DNA from: CADEFX01 sp046154585
GTDB lineage: Bacteria > Pseudomonadota > Alphaproteobacteria > Rhizobiales > Hyphomicrobiaceae
NCBI GenBank assembly: GCA_046154585.1
Contig: JBJXDX010000126.1
Coordinates: forward strand, 14,018 to 78,017
Direction: 5' to 3'
Length of the DNA: 64,000 bases
Under the pieces are notes generated by a model. It was not told where the DNA came from and ran no database searches. It saw nothing but the letters and a program-made list of their open reading frames with translations. Shown here one piece after another: positions 15,494 through 25,433 of this stretch; the stretch's first letter is position 1; each line of letters begins with the position of its first letter. Made by a program: the position numbers and the translations under genes.

Positions 15494-18400
15494 CTAGCGG
15501 TGGAGCCACATCCGCAAGGCAGCGAGCAGCTGCTCGGTGTCGACCGGCTTGGCGAGATAGTCAGAGGCGCCGGCATCGAGACATTTCTCGCGGTCGCCCT
15601 TCATGGCCTTGGCCGTGAGGGCCACAATGGGCAGGCGGCGCCAGCGGGCGTTGGCTCGGATGGCCTGCATCGTCTCGTAGCCATCCATGTCGGGCATCAT
15701 GATGTCCATCAGAACGATGGCGATATCGGGGCTGTTCTCGAGCGTGGCGATCGCTTCCTTGCCCGTGGTCGCCGTGCGGACGTTCATGCCGCGACGTTCA
15801 AGGACGCTGCTAAGCGCAAAAATATTGCGCGCATCGTCGTCCACGAGGAGCACGGACCGGGCAAGAAGGTCTTCGTCGGAGCCGTGAAGGCGATCGAGCA
15901 TGGCCTGCTTGTGGGGAGGCAGCTGCGACGCGACGCGATGCAGGAACAGGGCCGTCTCGTCAAGCAGCCGTTCCGGCGATTCAACGCCCTTGACGACGAC
16001 GCTACGGGCCATCGAATGCAGTCGCGCATCTTCCTCCACCGACAGCTCCCGGCCGGTGAACACGACGACGGGAATGTCGCTCAGCGTATCGTCGTCGCGA
16101 ATGTTTTCGAGCACCTCGAACCCCGACATATCCGGCAGCTTGAGGTCGAGGACCACACAGTCCGCACCTTGCGTGCGCAGCGCGTGCAACGCCTCGGCAC
16201 CCGTTTCCACCGTTTCGATGACGATGTCGTCGTGCCCGAGCAATTGCGTGATGCCAAGCCGCTCGGCGGGGTCATCCTCGACCACCAGCAAGCGCTTGCG
16301 GGGTGATTGCGAATAGTCGCGGATGCGCGATAGAGCCGATTGCAGGCGATCGGCGCTCGCCGGCTTGGTCAGGAAGGCAAAGGCACCGCGGGAAAGGCCG
16401 TGCTGGCGATCCTCGTCCAGCGTGAGCATCTGCACCGGGATATGGCGCAGCTCCGGATCCTGCTTCAGCTGGCCCAGTACCGACCAGCCCAGCATGTCCG
16501 GCAGGAAGACATCGAGCGACACCGCCGTTGGCTTGTACTCGCGCGCCATGGCCAGCGCATCCGCACCGCGCACCGCCAGAAGCACCTTGAAACCCTCGCG
16601 CCGCGCGAGGTCCATCATGAGGCTGGCGTAGTGCGGATCGTCCTCCACGAGCAGAAGCACCGGATCGCCGGGCGCGATGTGCTCGCGATCATCCTCGATC
16701 GCTTCGGACGTTTGCTGGCTCTGACGCAGAAGGATCAGATTTTCCCGCCGCTCCGCTTCCGCCGGCGTCACGGCAGCGCGTGGCCCCGCGTAGCGCTGCG
16801 GCAGGTAGAGCGTGAACGTGCTGCCCTTGCCGGGCACGCTGTGCAGTTGGATCTCGCCACCGAGCAGACCGGCCAGCTCGCGGCTGATGGCGAGCCCCAG
16901 GCCGGTGCCGCCATATTTCCGGCTGGTGCCGGCATCCGCCTGCTGGAAGGCTTCGAAAATAATCTTCTGTTTCTCTGCCGCGATGCCGATACCCGTATCA
17001 TCGACGCGAAACGCTACGACCGAAATGGCGTTGCTCAGCACGGGATGTCCCGTCGTCCATCCGCCAGTCACCGAAGAGACGGTGAGGCGAACACTGCCAT
17101 CCTCCGTGAACTTGAACGCATTGGACAGAAGGTTCTTCAGGACCTGCTGCAATCGCTTGGAATCGGTCTGGATGCTGCGGCCGACATGCGGATCAAGCTG
17201 CACCTCGAAGGAGAGGCGACGGCGCTCCGCCTCGTGGCGGAACGGGCGTGCGACGGAGTCGAGGAGATTCGATAGGTAAATCTCTTCTGCATCGACCGTA
17301 ACGGTGCCCGATTCGATCTTGGAAAGATCGAGGATATCACTGATGAGATTGAGAAGATCCGTGCCTGCACCGTGGATCGTGCGCGCAAATTCCACCTGCC
17401 TGGCACTCAGGTTCCCTTCGCTGTTTTCACCCAGTTGCTGTCCCAGAATGAGGATGCTGTTGAGCGGCGTCCTCAACTCGTGGGACATGTTGGCCAGGAA
17501 TTCCGACTTGTATTTCGACGTAAGGGCCAGCTCGGTCGCCTTCTCTTCCAGCGCACGCCGCGCCTGCTCGATTTCCTGGTTCTTGCGCTCGACATCAACG
17601 TTGCGCTCCGCCAGCTGCTGCGCCTTGAGCTCGAGCTGCTCGTTCGTCTGCTGCAGCTCCTTCTGCCGGGTCTGCAGCTCGGCGGCGAGCTGCTGCGACT
17701 GCTCGAGCAGTCCTTCGGTCTGCATCGTGGCCTCGATGCTGTTGAGCACGATGCCGATGCTGGCGGTCAGCTGATCGAGGAAGGCCAGATGCGCAGTGTC
17801 GAATTCATACAATGACGAAAGGGCGATCACCGCCTTCACGTGATCCTCGAAGACCACGGGGAGAACGACGACGCTTTTTGGCAATGCATCCAGGATCGTA
17901 GGGCCGAGGCGCTGTGCGTCGGTGGGAACGTCAGTGATGAGAATGCGCCGACGATCGGCAGCGCATTGGCCGATGAACCCGTCTCCGAGGGACAGCCTCT
18001 CCGGCCAGCCGTTACGATGATCGCCCGCATACTTGGCCAGCAACTTGAGTGGCGATGATCCATCCGATGTCATCTGGTAAATCAGGCCGTGCTGGGCATT
18101 GACGATGGGCACAAGCTCCGTGAGGAGCATGCTGCCGACGGTGGCCAGATCGCGCTGCCCCTGCAGCATGCCGGTGAAGCGCGCCAGATTGGTCTTGAGC
18201 CAGTCCTGTTCCGTGTTGGTCTCCGTCGTGAGACGGAGATTGTCGATCATCGTGTTGATGTAGTCTTTCAGCTCGGCCACTTCGCCACGGGCGTCGACCT
18301 GAATGGAGCGCGTCAGGTCGCCCTTGGTGACTGCGGTCGCGACCTCGGCGATGGCGCGCACCTGCCCCGTCAGGTTGGCGGCGAGAAGATTGACGTTGCC

Positions 18401-20686
18401 GGTCAGGTCCTTCCACGTGCCGGCGGCGCCCGGAACGTTGGCCTGGCCGCCAAGGCGGCCTTCCACGCCGACTTCGCGGGCCACGGTCGTGACCTGCTCG
18501 GCGAAGGTTGCCAGCGTCTCGGTCATGTCGTTGATGGTTTCGGCAAGGGCCGCCACCTCGCCCTTCGACCTGACGGCGAGGTTCTGTTTCAAGTCACCAT
18601 TGGCGACGGCGGTCACCACCTTGACGATGCCGCGTACCTGCTCGGTCAGGTTGGCGGCCATCACGTTGACGGTATCGGTCAAATCCTTCCACGTGCCGGC
18701 TACGCCCGGAACGACGGCCTGGCCGCCGAGCAAGCCTTCGGTGCCGACCTCGCGCGCAACGCGCGTCACCTCCGACGCGAAGGCATTGAGCTGATCCACC
18801 ATCGTGTTGATGGTATCCTTCAGCTCGAGGATTTCGCCCTTCACGTCAACGGTGATCTTGCGCGAGAGGTCGCCGCGGGCGACGGCCGTGGTCACTTCGG
18901 CGATATTGCGCACCTGATCGGTCAGGTTGGTCGCCATGGAGTTGACGCTGTCCGTGAGATCCTTCCAGGTGCCGCCGACGCCGGGCACGACGGCCTGTCC
19001 GCCGAGACGGCCATCGGTGCCGACCTCGCGGGCGACGCGCGTCACCTCAGCGGCGAACGAGCGCAGCTGCTCGACCATGGTGTTGAGTGTATCTTTCAGC
19101 AGCAGGATCTCGCCGCGAACGTCCACCGTGATCTTCTTGGACAGGTCGCCGCCGGCGATCGCGGTCGCCACCTCGGCGATGTTGCGCACCTGCGCCGTCA
19201 GGTTGCTGGCCATGAAGTTGACGTTGTCGGTGAGATCCTTCCAAGTGCCGGCGACGCCCGGCACCGCGGCCTGTCCGCCGAGCCGGCCTTCCGTGCCGAC
19301 CTCGCGCGCGACGCGCGTCACTTCCGAGGCGAAGGCATTGAGCTGATCCACCATCGTGTTGATGGTGTTCTTGAGCTCGAGGATTTCGCCCTTCACGTCA
19401 ACGGTGATCTTGCTCGAGAGATCGCCGCGGGCGACAGCGGTCGTCACCTGGGCAATGTTGCGCACCTGCGCCGTCAGATTGCCGGCCATGGAATTGACGC
19501 TGTCGGTCAGGTCTTTCCAAGTGCCGGCGACGCCCGGCACGGTCGCCTGACCGCCGAGCTTGCCGTCGGTGCCAACCTCGCGCGCCACGCGCGTCACCTC
19601 GGCGGCAAAGGCGTTGAGCTGGTCCACCATCGTGTTGATGGTTTCCTTCAGCTGCAGGATCTCGCCGCTGACGTTGACGGTGATTTTCTTGGACAAGTCG
19701 CCCTTGGCGACGGCGGTCGCCACCTCGGCGATATTGCGGACCTGGCCGGTGAGGTTGCTGGCCATGGAGTTGACGCTGTCGGTGAGGTCCTTCCAGGTGC
19801 CGGCCACGCCGCGCACAACGGCCTGGCCGCCGAGCTTGCCCTCGGTGCCGACCTCACGTGCGACGCGCGTCACCTCGCCGGCGAAGGCGTTGAGCTGATC
19901 GACCATCGTATTGATGGTTTCTTTCAGCTCGAGCACTTCGCCGCGCACATCCACGGCGATCTTTTTGGACAGGTCACCATTGGCGATGGCCTTGGAGACC
20001 TCGGCGATGTTTCTGACCTGCGTGGTCAGATTGGTGGCCATGGAATTGACGCTGTCGGTCAGGTCCTTCCACGTGCCGGCGACGCCGCGGACGTCCGCCT
20101 GGCCGCCGAGGCGGCCTTCGGTTCCAACTTCGCGCGCAACGCGGGTCACCTCGGAGGTGAACACGCTCAATTGCTTGATCATCGTGTTGACGATCATCGC
20201 CGAGCGCAGGAATTCGCCTTTCAGCGGCCGGCCATCGACGTCGAGGCGCATGGTCTGCAGGAGGTCGCCTTGAGCCACGGCCTCGATGGTGCGCGTGACC
20301 TCGGTGGTCGGCCACAACAGGTCGTCGATCAGCGTGTTGACAGAATTCTCCATGTCGCCCCAGGCGCCGCTGGGGGAGCTTAGCCGCACGCGCTCGCGGG
20401 TGCGGCCTTCATGGCCCACAACCTGGCCGACGCGGTCGATCTGCTCGGCCATGCGCTGGTTCATGGAAACGATGTCGTTGAAGCAGTCGGCGATATCGCC
20501 CATGAGGCCGGGCCACCCGACCGGCAGGCGCACCGAGAAGTCGCCACGGCGCACGCCCTGGAGGCCACGCAGCAGGTCGCTGAGCTCGGAGCCTTTCAGT
20601 GATCCGTTGGGAAGGGGGGGACCGGGATCACCCTTAAACGGCAGGCTGCCACCTAGCTCTGCGGCCAACGGACCATCGTGGGACAT
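15494..20686 (-). CDS. Soluble poly-HAMP hybrid histidine kinase with three receivers
   Basis: About 1730 residues with no membrane segment (numbering from the upstream ATG at 20692; the ATG at 20686 is better spaced from AAGGGA). Residues about 40-825 are HAMP-type units: one divergent unit, then seven near-identical 92-residue units (VRNIAEVxxAxAxGDLSxKI ... GTWKDLTDSVNSMAxNL), then a half unit. A GAF domain (about 835-985) and a long coiled coil (988-1062) follow. HisKA has His1071 (MSHELRTPL), and the ATPase has NLLSNAFKF, DDTGIGI and GGTGLGLAIS. The three receivers have Asp1394, Asp1516 and Asp1663. The architecture parallels fungal group III osmosensing kinases. It is cotranscribed with the HWE kinase gene, and an EcfG-like promoter lies upstream. 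Confidence 0.9.
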   Translation of the reverse strand: MSHDGPLAAELGGSLPFKGDPGPPLPNGSLKGSELSDLLRGLQGVRRGDFSVRLPVGWPGLMGDIADCFNDIVSMNQRMAEQIDRVGQVVGHEGRTRERVRLSSPSGAWGDMENSVNTLIDDLLWPTTEVTRTIEAVAQGDLLQTMRLDVDGRPLKGEFLRSAMIVNTMIKQLSVFTSEVTRVAREVGTEGRLGGQADVRGVAGTWKDLTDSVNSMATNLTTQVRNIAEVSKAIANGDLSKKIAVDVRGEVLELKETINTMVDQLNAFAGEVTRVAREVGTEGKLGGQAVVRGVAGTWKDLTDSVNSMASNLTGQVRNIAEVATAVAKGDLSKKITVNVSGEILQLKETINTMVDQLNAFAAEVTRVAREVGTDGKLGGQATVPGVAGTWKDLTDSVNSMAGNLTAQVRNIAQVTTAVARGDLSSKITVDVKGEILELKNTINTMVDQLNAFASEVTRVAREVGTEGRLGGQAAVPGVAGTWKDLTDNVNFMASNLTAQVRNIAEVATAIAGGDLSKKITVDVRGEILLLKDTLNTMVEQLRSFAAEVTRVAREVGTDGRLGGQAVVPGVGGTWKDLTDSVNSMATNLTDQVRNIAEVTTAVARGDLSRKITVDVKGEILELKDTINTMVDQLNAFASEVTRVAREVGTEGLLGGQAVVPGVAGTWKDLTDTVNVMAANLTEQVRGIVKVVTAVANGDLKQNLAVRSKGEVAALAETINDMTETLATFAEQVTTVAREVGVEGRLGGQANVPGAAGTWKDLTGNVNLLAANLTGQVRAIAEVATAVTKGDLTRSIQVDARGEVAELKDYINTMIDNLRLTTETNTEQDWLKTNLARFTGMLQGQRDLATVGSMLLTELVPIVNAQHGLIYQMTSDGSSPLKLLAKYAGDHRNGWPERLSLGDGFIGQCAADRRRILITDVPTDAQRLGPTILDALPKSVVVLPVVFEDHVKAVIALSSLYEFDTAHLAFLDQLTASIGIVLNSIEATMQTEGLLEQSQQLAAELQTRQKELQQTNEQLELKAQQLAERNVDVERKNQEIEQARRALEEKATELALTSKYKSEFLANMSHELRTPLNSILILGQQLGENSEGNLSARQVEFARTIHGAGTDLLNLISDILDLSKIESGTVTVDAEEIYLSNLLDSVARPFRHEAERRRLSFEVQLDPHVGRSIQTDSKRLQQVLKNLLSNAFKFTEDGSVRLTVSSVTGGWTTGHPVLSNAISVVAFRVDDTGIGIAAEKQKIIFEAFQQADAGTSRKYGGTGLGLAISRELAGLLGGEIQLHSVPGKGSTFTLYLPQRYAGPRAAVTPAEAERRENLILLRQSQQTSEAIEDDREHIAPGDPVLLLVEDDPHYASLMMDLARREGFKVLLAVRGADALAMAREYKPTAVSLDVFLPDMLGWSVLGQLKQDPELRHIPVQMLTLDEDRQHGLSRGAFAFLTKPASADRLQSALSRIRDYSQSPRKRLLVVEDDPAERLGITQLLGHDDIVIETVETGAEALHALRTQGADCVVLDLKLPDMSGFEVLENIRDDDTLSDIPVVVFTGRELSVEEDARLHSMARSVVVKGVESPERLLDETALFLHRVASQLPPHKQAMLDRLHGSDEDLLARSVLLVDDDARNIFALSSVLERRGMNVRTATTGKEAIATLENSPDIAIVLMDIMMPDMDGYETMQAIRANARWRRLPIVALTAKAMKGDREKCLDAGASDYLAKPVDTEQLLAALRMWLHR
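18362..20017 (-). repeat. Six in-frame tandem 276-bp repeats encoding HAMP units
   Basis: Codons 226-777 of the poly-HAMP kinase are six consecutive units of exactly 92 codons, with a seventh 94-codon unit before them. Blocks such as the sequence encoding AGTWKDLTDSVNSMA recur almost unchanged at DNA level, so unit gain or loss by recombination is likely. Confidence 0.85.
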
Positions 20687-20768
20687 CCGCACATTCCCTT
20701 CTCACGTAAGACCAACGTGGACGCCCGAGGGTGGACGACGCATTCCGCTGTGATCCGGGGCCAGGCCA

Positions 20769-20789
20769 CCAACGCTCTTCCAGCGTTGG
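20769..20789. other. Hairpin in the poly-HAMP kinase leader
   Basis: CCAACGCT and AGCGTTGG form a perfect 8-bp stem with a 5-base loop. It lies between the EcfG-like promoter and the kinase start. No T-run follows on the minus strand. It may be an mRNA leader element or a weak terminator for the upstream gene. Confidence 0.4.
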
Positions 20790-20821
20790 GCTGATTGACA
20801 AATTTCCCCGTTGGAACCTTG

Positions 20822-20847
20822 AACGCTTCAAGATCGAGGCGGGTTCC
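20822..20847 (-). promoter_or_regulatory. EcfG-type promoter for the hybrid kinase operon
   Basis: On the minus strand GGAAC (20847-20843), a 17-base spacer and CGTT (20825-20822) match the EcfG consensus exactly. The site is about 135 bases upstream of the poly-HAMP kinase start. The role is inferred from the motif. Confidence 0.5.
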
Positions 20848-20897
20848 ATCGGTCCGGAAAATAGTCTGACGCCTCGTGTCGGATGGTGACGTTCAGG

Positions 20898-21437
20898 TCA
20901 GATGGAATCGTCGCACAGGAGAAGCTCCCGCTTCAGGCGGCCGATCTCGCTCGTGAACATGCGGTCGGCCTCGCCCTGGGTCTGGCGGCACTGGGCCTTG
21001 ACCTTGCGCAGGTCCAGGTTGTCGAGGTCGACGCCAAGCATCTTGAGCACGGCCTTCATGTCGGTCTTGGCGAAATCGACGCCCAATGCCTTCAGCAGAT
21101 CCCGCAGTTCCACAGGAAGCATCCGCTCCAGCACGCGGCCATCGGCCAGCTTGCCCAAATCCTCGGTGTTCTCCAGCAGGCTGCAGAGCTGGTCCGCCTC
21201 GTTGCGGCTGAGGCTCTGGAGCTTCTCGTAGGCTTGGATCTGCATGGTGCGACGCTTGCGGTCGTCGGGCGTGCATTGTTCCTTGCCTGGAACCTGAGGC
21301 CCGGGATCAGCGCCAAACGGCGGGGGAAGCTGGGTGCGGTAGAATTCGGATGGCGTGAACTGAGGCCCGGTTTGCGCAAGGGCAAACGGCGCGAAGCCAA
21401 TCATCGCAACGACGGCGAGAAGGGATCGAGAAAGCAC
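20898..21437 (-). CDS. Hypothetical secreted protein
   Basis: A 179-residue exported protein of unknown function. The GTG at 21437 is chosen because AAGGAGG lies five bases upstream and it opens directly into a signal peptide (VLSRSLLAVVAMIGFAPFALAQ); the longer frame adds a basic extension without signal character. The mature part has a Pro-rich start (QLPPPFGADPGPQVPG), four Cys (EQCTPDD, DQLCSLL, KAQCRQT, LLLCDDS) that could form two disulfides, and a largely helical body. It lies upstream of the poly-HAMP kinase on the same strand, but that gene has its own candidate promoter. Confidence 0.6.
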   Translation of the reverse strand: MLSRSLLAVVAMIGFAPFALAQTGPQFTPSEFYRTQLPPPFGADPGPQVPGKEQCTPDDRKRRTMQIQAYEKLQSLSRNEADQLCSLLENTEDLGKLADGRVLERMLPVELRDLLKALGVDFAKTDMKAVLKMLGVDLDNLDLRKVKAQCRQTQGEADRMFTSEIGRLKRELLLCDDSI

Positions 21438-21562
21438 GGCGGCCTCCTTCGCACTCCAGACCGCGGACGGCCCCGCGCCGCCGAGGTGGAACGGGAAACG
21501 ATGGCGCACAAATTGGGCGGCGCGAGGGCTGTTGCAACGGGCAAGGCCAAGCAACGGTCGGA

Positions 21563-23200
21563 TTATTCCTGCCAGCCGTAGATCTGCCGGGCGGCTTCGC
21601 GGCTGACAAAGCCGTTGGCGACATCGAAGGCCACGGCCTCGCGGTCGCGTTCCTTCGGATTGCCGAAGCCGGCGCCGCCGGCCTCCGTGACCGTGATGCG
21701 GGCACCGGGCGCCACCTCGATGCGGCCTTTGGCATGTACCGGCTTGCCGTCGACCGCATGCACGCGCAAGGTGCCGTCACCGCCGCCGAACAGGCCCTTG
21801 GCCGGAAACAGCGTGCGGTTGCCCATGCCAAGGATGGTCACAGGCTGGCCCGTGTCGTTGCGCAGCACGACCTCCTGCCCGAGGCCGCCGCGCCAGCGGC
21901 CGGCGCCGCCGGAGTCCGTGCGCAATTGCTTGCGCTCGACGGTCGTGTGGGTCAGCGTTTCCCAGACTTCGACCGGCACGACAGCCATGTTGGAGGGATG
22001 CGGCAGCGTGGACCAGCCGTCGAGGCCGTTGAGTGCACCATAGCCTCCGGACGCGAAATAGAGAGTCGAGAAGACCCGGCCGTCGCGGCGGCTGCCCTGG
22101 AAGTTGATGAGGTTCATCATGCCGGAGTCGGCCTGCACCTCGCCCGGGATGGCGTCGGCCAGCGCGCCATAGACCAGCGGCGTCACGAAGTGGCCCATGG
22201 CGTGGCGACCGCCGGTCGGGAATGGCGGCTGCGCATTGAGGATGCAGCCCACGGGGGCGGACACCGTGATGGGGGCCTGTGATCCGGCATTGTTGGGGAT
22301 CGAGGGCAGCGTCAGCGACTTGATCGCATGCAGCGCCATGGCGTTGGTGTAGCAGAAGGGAACGTTCACACCGGCGCGCACGCAGCCCGAGGTGCCGTCG
22401 AAATCGAAGGCGACGTTGTCACCTCTCACATCGACGCGCACAGCGAAGTCGACCGGGCCTTCGAATCCTTCGAGCTGGATGCGATTGCGGTAGGTGCCGT
22501 CCTTCAGCTCGCGCAGCTTCGCGCGCATGGCCGTCTCGGACTGACCGCGAATGGCGCGCGACAGCGGAATCAGGTCCTCGAGGCCGTATTCGTCCATGAA
22601 GGCGTTGATCTCGCGGCCGCCGACCTCGTTGCAGCTCACGTTGGCCATGATGTCGCCCATGGTCTGCTCGGGCACGCGCACGTTAGTGCGGATGATGTCG
22701 ATCAGCAGCTCGTTGGGCTTGCCCGCGTCGTAGAGCTTGCAGATCGGGATACGCAGGCCTTCCTGGTAGATCTCGGTCGCGGCCGAGCCGAAGCCGGTGC
22801 CGCCGATATCCGGCAGGTGCGTGATGCTGACCGTGTAGGCGACGATGCGGCCCTTGCGGAAAACGGGGCGCATCATGGTGATGTCGAAGAGGTGGCCGGT
22901 GCCGAGCCAGGGATCGTTGGTGACGACGATATCGCCGGGTTTCAGCGTTTCGGCCGGAAAGCGCTTGAGCATGTGGCGCAGCGTGACGGGGGCGCTGCCA
23001 ATGAAGGCCGGAATGCCGAACGTGCCCTGGGCGATGGAGTTGGCCTCCGCATCGAGCACTACGACAGAGAGATCGTAGCTCTCATAGACGATAGTCGAGA
23101 ACGAGCTGCGCACCAACGTGGAGACGATCTCGTCGGTCAGCGAGACCAGCCGGTCCCACATGATGCTGAGGCTGACGGCGTCGAAGGTTTGGTTGGTCAT
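21563..23200 (-). CDS. hyuB: Hydantoinase/oxoprolinase subunit B (HyuB family)
   Basis: A 545-residue ATP-dependent N-methylhydantoinase/5-oxoprolinase B-type subunit; the length is normal. The ATG at 23200 (MTNQTFDAVSLSIMWDRLVS) is the typical family start and lies five bases after the hyuA stop. Family motifs include SSFSTIVYESYDLSVVVLDAEAN, GDIVVTNDPWLGTGHLFDITM, HLPDIGGTGFGS, and the GGRHAMGHFVTPLVYGAL and SGGAGRWRGGLGQEVVLR segments. Together with HyuA it should hydrolyse a cyclic amide with ATP. The natural substrate (hydantoin, oxoproline, or a carboxylase-type ketone) cannot be told from sequence. Confidence 0.88.
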   Translation of the reverse strand: MTNQTFDAVSLSIMWDRLVSLTDEIVSTLVRSSFSTIVYESYDLSVVVLDAEANSIAQGTFGIPAFIGSAPVTLRHMLKRFPAETLKPGDIVVTNDPWLGTGHLFDITMMRPVFRKGRIVAYTVSITHLPDIGGTGFGSAATEIYQEGLRIPICKLYDAGKPNELLIDIIRTNVRVPEQTMGDIMANVSCNEVGGREINAFMDEYGLEDLIPLSRAIRGQSETAMRAKLRELKDGTYRNRIQLEGFEGPVDFAVRVDVRGDNVAFDFDGTSGCVRAGVNVPFCYTNAMALHAIKSLTLPSIPNNAGSQAPITVSAPVGCILNAQPPFPTGGRHAMGHFVTPLVYGALADAIPGEVQADSGMMNLINFQGSRRDGRVFSTLYFASGGYGALNGLDGWSTLPHPSNMAVVPVEVWETLTHTTVERKQLRTDSGGAGRWRGGLGQEVVLRNDTGQPVTILGMGNRTLFPAKGLFGGGDGTLRVHAVDGKPVHAKGRIEVAPGARITVTEAGGAGFGNPKERDREAVAFDVANGFVSREAARQIYGWQE

Positions 23201-23205
23201 GGCAA

Positions 23206-25284
23206 TCAGCTTCCCAGCTCGGCGATCAGGTTGTAGCGGGCGTCGACGGTGACTTTGTCGCCGGAGCCGATGACGCAGGTGCTTTCGCGTTCCTCGATCA
23301 GGGCAGGGCCGGTGACGGCCGCGCCGGGGGTGAGGGCGTAGCGATCGTACACCGGCCATTCGGCCATGCCGCCGCGCGCGGGATCGTAGGCGAGCCGCGT
23401 GCCCTTCTGAGCCTTGGCAGTGCCGGCAGAGCCCGTGAGCGTATAGCCCTCACCGAGGCTCGGTGCCGGGCCGATGGCCTCGACCTTCCAATTGACGATC
23501 TCCACGGGCTCGTCGAGGCGGATCGAATAGGATTTCTCGTAGGTCTGCGCGAACAGCTCGGCCATCGAGGCGAATAGCGGCCCGGCCGCCGGTGCGTCCG
23601 GCAGGCTGACCTCGATCTCGTGGCCCTGGCCCTGGTAGCGCATGTCGAGACGGCGCACGAGGCGGATATCGGCGTCGGCAACTCCGGCGCGCCGCAGGAA
23701 GGCCGATGCGTCGGCTTCGAGTGCGGCAAACGTCGATCCAAACGACTCCGCATCGATGTCGTCGACGTGGACGCGGCGGGACCGCGCCACCTCGAACGCC
23801 AGCGGGCTGATGAGCAGCCCCAGCGCCGACATGACGCCAGCACCCACCGGGAAGATGGCGCGGGGGATCTTCAGTTTGCGGGCGATGGACGCGGCGTGCA
23901 GCGGTCCCGATCCACCGAACGCCACCATGCTGCCGCTGCGATAATCGAAGCCGCGCTCGGTCGCGTGCACGCGGAAGGCGCGGGCCACGTCCTCGCTGAT
24001 GAGATCATGGATGCCCCAGGCGGCGCGCATCGTCTCGAGCTTCAGCGTGCGGCCGACGCCGTTAGCGATGGCATTCTCCGCGGCGGCCTTGTCGAGCTTC
24101 ATGGCGCCGCCAAGGAAGAAGCCCGCGTCGAGATAGCCGAGCACGAGGTTGGCGTCGGTGAGCGTCGCCCGCGTGCCGCCACGGCCGTAGCAGGCAGGCC
24201 CCGGATCGGCGCCGGCACTGCGCGGGCCCACGCGCAGCAGGCCGCGCGCATCGAGCTCGGCGATGCTGCCGCCGCCCGCCCCGATCTCGATCATGTCGAT
24301 GACGGGGATCTTCACCGGCAGGCCGCTGCCCTGCCGGAACTCGTGCACGCGCGCGACCTCGATGGAATATTTCTTGATCGGCTCGCCATCGCGCACGAGA
24401 GCGCCCTTGGCCGTGGTGCCGCCCATGTCGAACGACAGCAGGTTTGGAAGCTTCAGCGCCCGCCCTTGCCACGCACTGAGCAACGCGCCGGCGGCAGGTC
24501 CCGACTCGAGGGCACGCACCGGGAAGCGACGCGCGGTCTCCGTCGTCAGCGTGCCGCCGCTGGACGCCATGATGTAGAGGCGCCCGCCGAACCCGATGCT
24601 GGCCAGGCCTTTTTCCAGCCGGTCGATGTAGCGATCGAACATCGGCTGCGTGAAGGCGTTGACGGTCGTCGTGGTCCAGCGCTCGAACTCGCGCATATGC
24701 GGAAAAACGTCGGCCGAGCTGGAGATGAACAGACCGGGCGCGGCCTCGCGCAGGATGGCAGCGGCGCGCTGCTCATGCTCCGGATGTGCGTAGGCATGCA
24801 GGAAGCAGATCGCGACAGCCTTGACCCCAAGCTCCTTGAATTTGGCGGCCGAGGCGCGCACGGCCGCTTCGTCGAGCGGGGTCTCCACCGTGCCATCGAA
24901 GCGCACCCGCTCCGGCACCTCGATGCGCAGGCGGCGCGGCACCAGCGGTGCCGGGTACTTGATGCGCAGGTCGAACAGGTCGTAGCGGCGCTCGAACCCC
25001 ATATCCATGATGTCGCCGAAGCCTGCGGTGACCAGCATACCGGTGACGGCGCCCTTGCGCTCGATCACGGCGTTGGTGACGAGGGTCGTGCCGTGGATCA
25101 CGTCGGTAACATCGGCAATGCTCACGCCCTCGCGGGCGATCAGCGCTTTGACCCCGTCAAGTACGGCTTCGGACGGATCGTGTGGCGTCGTAAGGCACTT
25201 GTAGATCGCCATCTTGCTGCCGCGCGCGTCGTAGAGCGCGAAATCCGTGAACGTGCCGCCGATATCGACGCCGATGCGATACAT
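23206..25284 (-). CDS. hyuA: Hydantoinase/oxoprolinase subunit A (HyuA family)
   Basis: A 692-residue ATP-binding subunit. The ASKHA-type phosphate loop is at the very start (MYRIGVDIGGTFTDF), which favours the ATG at 25284 over one six codons upstream. Other motifs are VIHGTTLVTNAVIERKGA, GGTLTTETARRFPVRALESGPAAGA, SFDMGGTTAKGALV, IEIGAGGGSIAELD and SAGADPGPACYGRGG, all typical of hydantoinase A/oxoprolinase. It lies immediately before hyuB. No dedicated transporter or regulator is adjacent. The pair is probably catabolic. Confidence 0.9.
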   Translation of the reverse strand: MYRIGVDIGGTFTDFALYDARGSKMAIYKCLTTPHDPSEAVLDGVKALIAREGVSIADVTDVIHGTTLVTNAVIERKGAVTGMLVTAGFGDIMDMGFERRYDLFDLRIKYPAPLVPRRLRIEVPERVRFDGTVETPLDEAAVRASAAKFKELGVKAVAICFLHAYAHPEHEQRAAAILREAAPGLFISSSADVFPHMREFERWTTTTVNAFTQPMFDRYIDRLEKGLASIGFGGRLYIMASSGGTLTTETARRFPVRALESGPAAGALLSAWQGRALKLPNLLSFDMGGTTAKGALVRDGEPIKKYSIEVARVHEFRQGSGLPVKIPVIDMIEIGAGGGSIAELDARGLLRVGPRSAGADPGPACYGRGGTRATLTDANLVLGYLDAGFFLGGAMKLDKAAAENAIANGVGRTLKLETMRAAWGIHDLISEDVARAFRVHATERGFDYRSGSMVAFGGSGPLHAASIARKLKIPRAIFPVGAGVMSALGLLISPLAFEVARSRRVHVDDIDAESFGSTFAALEADASAFLRRAGVADADIRLVRRLDMRYQGQGHEIEVSLPDAPAAGPLFASMAELFAQTYEKSYSIRLDEPVEIVNWKVEAIGPAPSLGEGYTLTGSAGTAKAQKGTRLAYDPARGGMAEWPVYDRYALTPGAAVTGPALIEERESTCVIGSGDKVTVDARYNLIAELGS

Positions 25285-25433
25285 GCCTTCCCCATCTGCC
25301 AAGTCCGCCAGTATCCGTCCAGGACGGAAGCCGGGCGCGATCCTAACCGCAGATTGGAGGGAAAGTCAGAGGCTTGTCAGATGGCGAAGGAGCGCAGGCC
25401 CCACACAAGAGCAGGCCGGATCGCATGCCTTAC

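Noticed and set aside
18089..20383. Long open frame on the plus strand opposite the poly-HAMP kinase
   Set aside because: It is the antisense of tandem HAMP repeats in a high-GC gene; the translation is repetitive, with no family resemblance and no ribosome binding site.
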